Source of the DNA: Sarocladium kiliense
Taxonomy: Eukaryota; Ascomycota; Sordariomycetes; Hypocreales; Sarocladiaceae
Length of the DNA: 64,000 bases
Direction: 5' to 3'
NCBI GenBank assembly: GCA_030734395.1
Contig: JAUZTG010000016.1
Location: 1,922,001 to 1,986,000 of the forward strand
Notes under the pieces: model-generated
Seen by the model: the letters and a program-made list of their open reading frames with translations, nothing else
Databases searched by the model: none
Told to the model about the DNA's origin: nothing
Part shown: piece after piece, positions 1 to 9,717 of the stretch
Position numbering within the stretch: the stretch's first letter is position 1
Layout of the letters: every line of letters starts with the position of its first letter
Translations under genes and position numbers: made by a program

Positions 1-3000
1 CTTCCTTGATTTCCTCCTTGCGAGCCGCGTCAAGCCTCTCGTCTGCAAGCAGTCTCTCTAGAAGGTCATCCTGAATATGAGCAATTTCAAGGAGCTCTGT
101 CACCTGGTGATTTAACATCTGCTGCTTCTGCCTGCTGACACCCAGGGTCTGCACATTTGCGTTGGCTTTCGCCCGACTGAGCAAGTTGATGCGCTGCTTG
201 AGGTCGATCGGGAAATCAGCCTCAGCAAGAGCAGCTTGCACTTCTGCTGCATCGAAGAACCGGCTACGATTGGTGTAGAAGCGGCAGAGGAGGTCCGCAT
301 GCTCAATGTTGGTTGTCGAGAGCCTTTGCAGGAAGGTTGTGACATGGGGTGAGTCGATAGCAAGGATCCGGTCCGTGAAGCCCTGTTCGATGTACCATTC
401 GTAAAGGTCAAAGTGGAACACCTCATCTTCAGAATTGTTGACCACGTTGTATGCTTCGAGCCGCTTCGTCGCAATGAGAGTGTACTTGCCATCGACCATC
501 TCCGGCTCTCGACTCGAGGCCTCGTCTAAGTGGGTGAGAACGTCGTGAATCAGATCGTAACAGCGTTTCCGCTCATTGAATGCATCTGCCCTGGGGTCTC
601 CGGTGGGCTTGCCATCGTTAATCCAGCTCAATGCAGTGTTGCCACGATCCTTCTCGCGAGCAACGACAAGACAAAGCTGAATTGCACCAGCATAGTACTT
701 CAGTTCGATAAACTGCGTAACGGCCGTATGAAGGTTCGCGAATGTAAGACTGCCAGCAACCTTCTCAAACAGACGTAAGCTCTCGTGAAGAAGCATCCTG
801 GACTGGTTCCCATTAAGATGCTGGTCTGATGCCCTCTTGAGCTGTTCCTGTGCCTTGAAAATGACCACATCGTCGGGGCTACAGAAGCTGCCACATCTTC
901 TCCGGAGGGCGTCAGCGACAGTCTCGACGTTCGAGCCACTCTCGATGTTCTTGTTAACGATGGCCTTCACAAGCAGCTTGGCCAAGTCCTTGCCTTCAGG
1001 AGTTGAGAAGAGCTTCTCGTAGGTCAGGTCCATCAGTTGCTGCCTAGCTGTTGCTTCCAGCCTCATGAAAATGTCCGTTACCCGCTCCTCAAACAGCATC
1101 AGTACGAAAGAGATGCCCTCAGAGATACTCTCCATGAGCTTCTGCAGAGCATGAAGCGCTTGATGCTCAGCCTGAAGTGCGACTTCTTCCTGTCGACTTG
1201 ACGCACGTTGCAGGTCTGACGGGCCAGACAAACCCTGGATGATTGAGCGGTTCGCATGCAAAAACTTCCTGAGGCGCTCCAACTGCTCCTGCCTGACTGC
1301 AAGGCCGTCGAGGGAAATTGAGGACTCGATGATTACTCCCTTGGTGTTGGGATCAACAAGCTGCTTCACAACAGTGACCTTCCAGAGCTTGCGGATAAGA
1401 CGAGAGATGTACAGAGCCAAGGCATCGTGTCGCGACGATAGCTTCACTGACTCCGTGGTCAAGGTGGTTCCGTCGGTCTCCGCGATCGTAGGCTGCCCAC
1501 CAAAATCAACAAAGGCAGACCTGGCATGGTCCTCAGTTGTCTGATCGATCGCTCTCGCAGCGCCAGGTCGCACATCACCACCATGACCACAAGCAACTGC
1601 CAGGGCTGTCGAGACAGTCTCCACGCGGCCGTAGAGCTGTATAAAACGCCGGCAAATTTTCTCAAGTCCTTCGTCTCCAGCTGTTGATCGCATGGCTGAG
1701 GCGAAGATATCAACGAATCTGCGCCTGCGGATGATGTGCACTCCAGTATTTGTGAGCACTGCAAACTCGCTAGTAGGTTCGTCAAACTGGACAGCCAGCT
1801 CGTTGCCAAAGCCAATTGGTTGGGACGCAGCAGCGAATGGCGCAGTAATCAGTCCAACAGCTTCGGCGCGACTGCCGATCTCGATCCAGCTGCCGTGCTC
1901 AAAGTATTTCAGGGGTGTTGTTGGCGAGGTGTTCTTGATGCGTGCAGACTCGGGGCCAGCGACGAACAGTACGTCCTCGTTGGTATTAGACCCCTTGGCG
2001 ACAAAGTCGAGGAAGTAGCCAGGAGGGAACCGCACGCCCTGCTGACTGGGTGTGAGGAGTCTTGACTCCAGGTCAACAACATTCTCGCCAGCAGGATATC
2101 CAGACGGTCGTCCGCCTTCACTTGGAGGGAATTTGATGAACTGGACCTGCATGCTCTGAGGCGCAAGGTTGGACTGAGGGTTGTAGAAGATGGAGGAAGT
2201 GTTGGTTGCGCTGAGGAAGAGACGGCAACCCGTATTTGTAAGAGCCATAAGGTGCAACTTCGATGCTTCTTGTTTAGGGATGGGGCTGATCGAGACGATG
2301 GTGGTACGGTCGTTGAGCAACTTCGACTGTGTGATCATATGTGCGATGTCACGGAGACAGTGCATCCTCTCCTTCTCGATAACTTTTGTCAACCGATCGG
2401 GCGCTTCCATGTGGTAAGTACGGATTGTCGATCGGCTCGATAGTGTGTAAACCAGGTTCCGCGAGTCGTCAATAACGATGTCGACCAGGTGCTCCGGAGC
2501 CCTTGTAGTCCAGAAACCAGATTGCAGGCTTACGACTGAGGCCCAGCCTGGGTTTGTGTGGTTAATCTTGCCGCAGCGGTTCGAGAACCATTTTTCTTCG
2601 GACTGATAGTACAGCTCGTTAATGTCGATGTCGTTGCTACCGCCAAAGAATATCCTGCCATTCGCCGAGCCAGTTATAATTCGTACATCCGTGCCACGTA
2701 GGGGTAGAGACATCTTCGTTGAGTACAGCTCGACCTCCATGACACCAGATATTCCCTTCTTCGCGCTCAAGCCGTAGAGAATCATCTCAGAGGACGTGGC
2801 CAACACCATCACATGTGTGACCTTGGACTGGAAGATCCCTGGCTTGGGTGGCATCAGCGCAACAGCATGAATGGTATGTGATTGCTCTTCGAAGCCGAGA
2901 GGCTGGGGGTCGCTTCGTGTATAGTCCCAGATATAGAGGGAGTTGTCAATGACGACCCAAGCGTGGTTGATCTCCGCGAACAAGCCCATCAAGGTCTGCA

Positions 3001-3530
3001 GCTCGCCTCTGTTGTAGTTGTCGAGAATCTCGTTCGGAATCGGATACATCTGGCTTTTGTGGAAAGGCGCCCATGCGGATTCACTGTTCTGAAGCTCGTA
3101 GTCGGACGAAGCACCCTCTATTCGGTCTCGTAAGTCAATGGGTCACCTCTCCTGATTGGGGATACTTACGTCGGCAGCAGGAGTCCAGATCGGGAAAGCT
3201 CTCATCCGTCTTGAGGAATGTGTTGATAGCATTTGCAGCCTTGACAACCGGAGGTACGTTCTCAGGTCTGGGAGGTGGCATGGAGTTCTGCGCAACCAAG
3301 CTGTCGCTGCCCTGCGCAGACGCACTGGTTGCAGCAGTGCCATCAATACCAGATCCAGAATTCTCCCCAGTCCTCACAAGAGCTCCAGAGCGTGCTCCTC
3401 TACCTTCAGGCTGCTGAAAGAGCTGGCGCCGAGTCGGGTCGGAGGTGGATTGAAATCTTGACGCGATGGCAGGCGTGTTCAGAAACGCGCCGGGTGGTGC
3501 CCGCATGGGCGTCGTCTGTGGGAAAGCCAT
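1..3530 (-). CDS. NUP170: Nucleoporin Nup155/Nup170, inner-ring scaffold (partial, 3' end beyond window)
   Basis: Large scaffold nucleoporin of the inner ring of the nuclear pore complex. Exon 1 runs 3530-3170 and exon 2 from 3117 to beyond position 1; the 52-nt intron (3118-3169, gtaagt...tag) joins DSCCR to QGASSDYEL, restoring the family hallmark TDESFPDLDSCCRQGASSDY. About 1,159 residues are visible, against roughly 1,300-1,400 usual for fungi. An N-terminal disordered tail (residues 1-80) is followed by PPVVKAANAINTFLKTDESF, then the beta-propeller (for example NEILDNYNRGELQTLMGLF and INHAWVVIDNSLYIWDY) and an alpha-solenoid ending here with IAHIQDDLLERLLADERL. The reading frame stays open to the window edge with no stop. 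The start is the ATG that opens MAFPQTTPMRAPPG, a typical N-terminus of this family. Very sure of the family; the missing C-terminus cannot be judged. Confidence 0.95.
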
Positions 3531-4168
3531 ATCGAAAGACCTGAAGCTGATTCAGACTTCCACTGATGTCTTTGCGCGCGCCGTCTTCGCCTAGGAAAAG
3601 AATCCGTTAAGACGCAGGTTCGCGCAAGAGCTGCCCGACCATGCACGAGCGGCAAGGCGGCCGCAGCTGACGAGATGACGGCAGCAAGAGCTGGATGTCG
3701 CGGTCGGAAAATCAAATCGCGTGGATGTTGAAGCTTTGACGGCGTCGCTATGGCCGTTGCAACGGGTAACTGTGGTGAATTAGGGTCGGGTGTGTCTTTC
3801 GAGGTGCAAGCTCCAAAGGTGGAAGCTGAGGTTTGTTAGGATGTGGCTGCAAGGCAACACGGAATTTTCGCGCCACGGTGGAGGCACGCGTTTACCAGCC
3901 ACAGTTGTACCACCACCGTGAGAGACCTTCACTTCGGGACTGAATGGGAAGCCTGACATAATAGAGAGAAGGCGATTGTTGAAGAGATGTTCATTATCTT
4001 ATTCTAGTTTCACTTTCAACGCGTAAATAGCTTGCTGACTTAAGTTGCGAAAGTGACCTTGCCGTCTCCCAATTCAGGCAAAGGGTCAATAGCACCCAGG
4101 TCACAGCTCCAAGTACAATCCGGCTCGAACAGATCAACTTGGGTTCTTCCTAGTGAGCCATTGGCCAT
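3531..4168. other. Intergenic: NUP170 upstream region
   Basis: About 640 bases between the NUP170 start and the 3' end of the ketoacyl-CoA reductase gene, which lies in the same orientation. It must hold the NUP170 promoter and the reductase terminator. I see no gene, repeat or clear regulatory motif in it. Confidence 0.6.
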
Positions 4169-5240
4169 TTACTGCTTCTTGGCTTCACGAGCCGCCTTCC
4201 TCAGCGCACGGCGACGGATATCAACGTGCATCTTCTTGTTGTACCAGATCGCAACAGGTCCACTGGCGCCAGTGAAGGTCTCGACAACCCACAGAAGCAG
4301 AGCGTGCGACCACCATGGGGAGTATGTGTTTGGTGAGACCTGGTAGCTGCCAGTACCGACCTTTGCGAGCGCAGACTTGACGAAAGCCGGGGCGGATGGA
4401 ATCATCATGCTTGCGCGGCGGACCTTGCTCATGGCAGTAGTGACGAGGAAGCTGAGGACGAGCTCGACGTCGATGCGGTCATCAGCCAGCTCAGATGCCA
4501 GGGCATTGGTCCAGTGCTGGAGGAAGGCCTTGCTTCCGGAGTAGGTGGCGAGGTAAGCAGTAGGGATCCAACCGCCGAAAGAGCCCATAGTGAGGATGAG
4601 GCCAGGACGCTTGCGCTCCTTGAGAACCTTTGCGACAACCTGGGTAACACGCAAGGTGCCCAGGCAGTTGATCATAATAATGTTCTCCATCTCCTCCTTC
4701 TCAGTTTCCAGGAAGAGCACAGGGATGCTGTGGCTCTGGCCAACGTTGTTAATCAAAATACCAACATCGAGCCCCTGGACAATCTCAGCCATCCGTTCGT
4801 AATCGGCGTCGTTATTCTTAGAGAAGTCCATAGCGAGGGTCTTGATCTGGATGCCCTTTCCTGTGTTCTTGGTCTCGATATCGGCGGCGAGCGTATCGAG
4901 CTTGGAGGCGGTGCGAGAGACGAGGACGAGATTGAACCCCTTGCGAGCGAGCTGTAGGGCGAACTCCTTGCCGAGGCCGTCGGAGGCACCGGTGACAACG
5001 GCCCAGGTACCGGGCTTGCCATACTTGTGAAGCTGCGAGAAAGTGTCAATAGATTAGATCCAGAGATCAGACAGTCAGATGACGCATGAGACTCACGTTG
5101 ACGCCGCTGAGGACGAAGCTGTTCAGAACCAGGCGTAAGAAGCTAAGAAGCTTGGAACCGAGGAAGAGCGCGCCGACGGCGATCAACCCGAGCTGAACGG
5201 CCTGAGGCACGCGCTGAAGAAGCTCATTAACAGCATCCAT
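4169..5240 (-). CDS. IFA38: Very-long-chain 3-oxoacyl-CoA reductase (KAR, Ifa38 type)
   Basis: NADPH-dependent 3-ketoacyl-CoA reductase of the ER fatty-acid elongase, which makes very-long-chain fatty acids for sphingolipids. Two exons, 5240-5097 and 5032-4169, with a 64-nt intron in phase 0, give 335 residues, the usual length. A membrane segment lies at about residues 15-40. It is a classical SDR: cofactor motif TGASDGLG (about 62-69), NNVG (about 144) and the catalytic Ser199, Tyr212 and Lys216 in MGSFGGWIP...TYSGSK. The C-terminus REAKKQ is a lysine-rich ER-retention-like tail. The strings SKVRRASMMIP and RRALRKAAREAKKQ are typical of fungal KAR. It is divergent from ERG28, which also acts in ER lipid synthesis. 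Confidence 0.95.
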
Positions 5241-5965
5241 CGTATGTTACGGCTTTTCGATTTGGTCCGGAGAGGCTGTGGGATGTGCAATGGTGGATGC
5301 AGCGGTTGCAAACGTTCGTCCTGGCTGTGTCTCCAGGTTGGGGAGAAATTTGGAGGGGAGCGTTTTAGCGTAGTGTGCCTGGCTGGGCAATGCGAACAGC
5401 AGGGAAAGCGCCAGTTTTAAGTAGGTACGTAGGTAGATAATAATTCAAGCGAGAAATCATAGTTTGGAGAAGCCCTGCAGAGGATTCGTACAATTGTATT
5501 GGGTTTCATGAGTTTACAGCATTCGATTGAGTGTCAGCTTGCGCCATGTGCTCCTGGGTCGTCAACCGCCAACCCGAGACGCGTAAAGAGCTTGTGCAGG
5601 TGCAGGACAGCCAATCTTGACCAAGCTCCTCAAGGTACTCCGTACACACAACTGATCATGCAGCATGCAGGAAACCCGATAAGGTCATTTGTACAGAAGA
5701 AAAGATAGTCCAGAACAACCAACGCTCCCAACAAAAAACCACAGTCACACATGAGGCAGGCGCCCTCAATTTAAGCAGGCGTCGTTAGCGCTCACCTCAG
5801 ATCTCTACCTCAGCTGCTGGCAATGTGCAATGTGCTAAAAGTGAAAATCCACCCCTCGCCTCGTCTGCCGTCTGGCTATCAAATCTCCATCTTTCCTCCA
5901 TCATCAACCGCCACAGCTACCTCGACGTGCCACCAATCGAGCCAATTGCGTGACTAAAGCTGAGG
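5241..5965. promoter_or_regulatory. Bidirectional promoter region between KAR and ERG28
   Basis: The 725-base divergent interval contains three CCAAT pentamers on the + strand (5611-5615, 5933-5937, 5942-5946), the last two close to the ERG28 start. It also has one copy of the 9-mer TACTCCGTA (5636-5644) that recurs in other spacers of this window. No ORF here looks real. A shared promoter is inferred from the layout only. Confidence 0.55.
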
Positions 5966-6545
5966 ATGGATGCACTCAAGCCTTATCTGCCACAGGGTGA
6001 TGGTTTGCTCCCCTACTACATGCTCGTCGTACGTCCAAACCCGCTCTTTCCTCCGACATGCACATTGCTAACCAACCCTTTCTGTGCAGCTGTCCCTCAC
6101 CTCCATCGGCAATTCCATTCAAACCTACCGCACCCTCCACTTCACTCGCCGCGTCTACAACGGTCTCTTCGTCCGCAACTCCAAGCTCCCCAAGCCAAAC
6201 GAACGCGGCGTCAACCCTGAAGACCGCACCGACAAGCTCGTTCCCGTCGCTCAGAATGACCCGAAGGGTACCGACCAGCTCACGCCTCTTGCTGGCAGGC
6301 TGTTCGGCACGTGGACTACGATCACATGCCTGATCAGGCTGTATGCTGCGTATAATCTGCACATCGGCCCGATGTACGATATTGCGATGTGGACCTATGT
6401 GGTTGCGTTTGGACACTTTGCAAGCGAGCTTTTCATTTTCAAGAGCATGACCTTTGGACTGCCCCAGTTCTTCCCGTTCTTGTTTGCCAGCATGGCCCTG
6501 ATCTGGATGCCATCTGTGCGAAGCCACTACGTCCAGGTCTCATAG
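5966..6545 (+). CDS. ERG28: Ergosterol biosynthesis scaffold protein Erg28
   Basis: ER-membrane scaffold that tethers the C-4 demethylation enzymes (Erg25, Erg26, Erg27) in ergosterol synthesis; not itself an enzyme. Exons 5966-6028 and 6090-6545 with a 61-nt intron (gtacgt...cag, phase 0) give 172 residues, close to the family's usual 150-180. Recognised from LTSIGNSIQTYRTLHFTRRV, the TPLAGRLFGTWT block, the RLYAAYNL segment and four hydrophobic stretches, including FGHFASELFIF and LPQFFPFLFASMALIW. The start ATG opens MDALKPYLPQGDGLLPYYM. It converges on GAL7, whose stop lies 85 bases away. Confidence 0.93.
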
Positions 6546-6630
6546 ACATCGGAGGTCAAGAAAATAGAAACAAGCAGTTGTGGCAGATATGCCTTTATAT
6601 TATTAATTCTACCACGCTCTACCACGCCAT

Positions 6631-7987
6631 CTAGGCTAACTTGTTCCTGTATAGCTCTCCACTGCAGTTTCTCAGCTTGGCTGTCGCCTGCTCAGGTGTG
6701 ATGTCTCTCTGCGGCTCTGCCATGAGCTCGTATCCGACCAGGAACTTCCTCACAGTCGCAGATCGCAACAGCGGAGGGTAGAAGTGCATGTGGAAGTAGG
6801 AGTTCTCGATCTCCTCCTCTGTTCCGTGAAGAGGTGCTTGGTGAATGCCGGAGCTGTAGGGGAAGTTACACTCAAAAAGGTTGTCATAACGTCGCGTAAC
6901 CTCCTGGACAGCATCAGCGAAGTCCAGGCGCTCTTTGTCACCGAAGTCGACGAGGGAGCGGAGATGACGCTTTGCGATGATGAGCGTCTCAAAAGGCCAG
7001 ACAGCCCACCATGGGCAGACCACAAGGAACGTATCGTTCTGGTACAGCACGCGCTCCTCCTTTGCAAGCTCCAGCTTGACGTAGTCCTCAAGAAGATGCC
7101 TGCCTCCGTGTTCTTTGCGATACTTGGTCATCTGAACAAGCTCCTTGCCAGGCTCTTCGGGCATCTCAGAGGTGGTCCAAACTTGACAGTGAGGGTGAGG
7201 GTTGGAGCAGCCCATAGCAGCACCTTTGTTCTCGAAGATCTGCATGAAGCGGTAGGTATCGTTAGGTACAGGGGCGTCCTCGTGTTTCATGGACAAGGTG
7301 AGCCTCTCAGCAACAGCTGTAAGGGGGTTCGTGGGGGAGAGGTGATTCGCGTAGATGCGTGTCCAGTGCTCGATAACTGGGAGGATATCGCGAGCTGGCA
7401 TATCGGCGAGGGTGATATCATGTCTAGGAGAGAACGTCAGGACGTAGCAAACGCCCTTGACGCCGCGTGCGCGAAGAAGCTGAGACTCAAGGTCTGGAGG
7501 TGATCAGCAAGGCTCATGAATCGGGAGTCAGTGAGGCTCATACCATCCTTGCTCTCGCTTTCATAGTCTGGCTGCTGCTCCTTCACAGCACTGTAGTCAT
7601 TCACAAAGGCGAATGTCTTTTCGTATTTTGGGTTTCGGCCTCCTGCAGCGCGCTCATTGCCAGGGCAGAGGTAGCACTGTGCGCAAGGTCAGCAACTTGA
7701 ATAGCGCTTCGTGGTCAAGGGCTGCTGGAGACACACCTTAGGATCATACTGGGGAAGAGACGGTTCTACAGCAGCCTCCTGTTGGCCTCTATGCGAGAGC
7801 GCATTGTCAGCTTCTCATGTACAATTGCCCAAGACCATCTTCCTCAAGCTTGGAGAAAGCTGTTGGTGGGGGCGGGGGAACCAAACTGCCAGGGTCGCTT
7901 TGTGCGATGCGGGGAGACAAGCAGCCAGCTGTCTGTCAATGGGTTGTATCTCCTGTGTGAGATGTCGTCTAGGATTTGCTCAGGCAT
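6631..7987 (-). CDS. GAL7: Galactose-1-phosphate uridylyltransferase (Leloir pathway)
   Basis: Transfers UMP from UDP-glucose to galactose-1-phosphate, giving UDP-galactose and glucose-1-phosphate; cytosolic. Four exons: 7987-7882, 7786-7737, 7676-7544 and 7493-6631, coding for 383 residues, normal for the family. The N-terminal block SHRRYNPLTDSWLLVSPHRT is diagnostic. The first intron is the least certain: the best join gives RPWQFGQQEAAVEPSLPQYD, with a weak gttccc donor. CYLCPGN supplies the zinc-site cysteines. GCSNPHPHCQVW holds the uridylylated histidine of the His-Pro-His triad (about residues 196-198). ENSYFHMHFYPPLLRS near the C-terminus is also typical. No galactose cluster neighbours (GAL1, GAL10) lie in the window, as is common in filamentous fungi. 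Confidence 0.95.
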
Positions 7988-8286
7988 TATGACGGTATGT
8001 TGGTGCAAAAACGAGTGGTTGAAGAGAAAAGTTTCCTGGATGGCACAATACCCAGGTGAGATTGGCTTTGTTACATTTGCGCACTTTTGGAGCTTGTGAT
8101 GGAGACCTGAAAAGACCGTCGGATGACGCGCCTTACGCCTTAGAGAGTGAGAGTCCTCCACACGGGGGTTCCGTCTCGACTCTGCCATGTGGGCCGACCT
8201 TAGCCGTCCCTATCAAATGCTAGGAGACACAAGATAGTGCAGACGTTGAGATAAGACTATTGGATTTACCTATTCCGCCTTGAAGA

Positions 8287-9135
8287 CTAGACGAGGTTCT
8301 GCTCAAGGCTGTACCTCTTGGTGGTAAACTGCGCATCCTTGCCGCTATACACATCAGCTCCAGCTTGGACACCCCACACACAGTTGAGGGGTCTTCCGTC
8401 ATTTTCGCCAGGCCACTTCAAGAACTCCAAGAGATCACCACTGAAGCTTGTCTGGTCCTCTTGCGCGACGAACACGTAGGTCAAACGGGCACTTCCCATG
8501 TTGGGCGAGACCTTATGGATGTCGAAGGTGACGCCAGAGATGGTCGCCGTGTCAATCACCTCGCCCGTGTTGCCGTAGCCATCGTTGGGGACGACATCAC
8601 CGACTTTCTGGAGCCAGATGCTTAAGTACCATGATACCATGGACATGCAGCCGCCGTCGCCATGAAGCCAGTAAGCAGCGCTGGCTTTGGTATCTGTGCC
8701 TTCTTCGAAGCTGATGCCAGTCGTCAGTTGCGCCGAGGACAATGAGGCTACCTTTCCTTCTACTAATAGCAACGAAGGCGAAGAAGCTAGGAGAAGAACC
8801 AGTTCTTACCTCCATTCCCAGGCCGTCGGCAGTGAGGCAATGTCGCCTAAGACGTGCTGTTTAAAGTTGGGAATTGAGGAGTATGGTGCAGAGATCATCC
8901 ATGTGGCATCTTCGCTCCAGGTCCAGTTCGCATGCCAACTGATACTTTTCTCATCGCTTTTGTCAAGGGTGATACACTGTTGTCCTTCTGGAGCGTAAGG
9001 CTCTGCCACCCAACTCGACACCCAATAGTTCTCTGTGCTGAGGCCGCTAAAGTTCTCACATGTTGAGTCTCCGGGGCTGTTCTGTGCCGAAGAGCCCGAG
9101 GCGAGAAGTAAGACGAATGTTGCTGAGCTCCTCAT
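8287..9135 (-). CDS. Secreted GH12-fold protein, catalytic glutamates apparently substituted
   Basis: Glycoside hydrolase family 12 normally holds endoglucanases and xyloglucanases. Exons 9135-8810 and 8710-8287 (99-nt intron, gtaaga...cag) give 249 residues with a signal peptide at about 1-17 (ATFVLLLASGSSAQ). GH12 landmarks seen: SWHANWTWS, LPTAWEWS, ISIWL-like strand SWYLSIWL, FDIHKV, TYVFVAQEDQTSFSGDL and VQAGADVYSG. Compared with remembered canonical enzymes (YEIMVWL carrying the nucleophile, QAGTEPF carrying the acid/base), the nucleophile position is Tyr137 and the acid/base position is Asp228. If so, it is probably not a normal glucanase and may be a carbohydrate-binding or regulatory pseudo-enzyme. 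The fold call is firm; loss of activity is inference. Confidence 0.85.
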
Positions 9136-9619
9136 CTTGTTGAAGGTTCAGATCTACCTGCTGCCCAAATCGATGAACAGCAGATACGCCCAAATTTATA
9201 CCTCGGCCAAGACATTATATCACATAACGATACATGTTTTGTCCGAAGGTTGGGTCGTAGTTGAAGTTGACCTTTGAGAGGGCGCCACAGAACTGCCGGG
9301 GCCGTCCGCGGTAGATGACGCTCCGAGCCGCCATGTTGGGGCCGCCGTTAATAACAGTCACCTCTCCATGCGCCCACAAGTGTCAGTGCTCAACTAGGAA
9401 TCGCCTGCATCATCACTTGGCGTCTGACTGATTGCCTTCGATGGCAAAGCAGCGACTGCCATGGCGAAGCTAGCCGCCAGCTAAGCTGCAACGTACATGA
9501 TCCCAGGCGCAGATGCCTCCGAACCGCCACAGCATTACACAAGGAGGTACCTTGACGCTCGAGATACTTGTGCGAAGAGGTTACGTCCGGCTGTAGACTC
9601 ATGATGGTAAAAAAGTATA
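9136..9619. other. Intergenic: GH12 upstream region up to the transposon
   Basis: About 480 bases between the GH12 start and the left end of the pogo-type element. With 11480-11854 it would form one divergent GH12-ADA2 promoter of about 860 bases if the element were absent. No ORF or motif stands out. Confidence 0.5.
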
Positions 9620-9667
9620 ACGTGATTGATAAGCGAATGTCCCAGACAAGCGAGTGTCCCACAAATC
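9620..9667 (+). repeat. Left terminal inverted repeat of the pogo-type element
   Basis: Starts ACGTGATTGATAAGCG. Inside it the 14-mer AAGCGAATGTCCCA occurs twice (positions 12-25 and 29-42 of the repeat, the second with one change), a 17-base period that probably marks paired transposase binding sites. Confidence 0.95.
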
Positions 9668-9717
9668 GATCCTTCTACGCCGCCATCATTCAATCAATTG
9701 ATCTATGACAACCAAAC

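Noticed and set aside
6784..7503. 239-codon ORF on the + strand opposite GAL7
   Set aside because: Antisense shadow of a strongly conserved coding region; composition mirrors GAL7 codons and no family features are seen.
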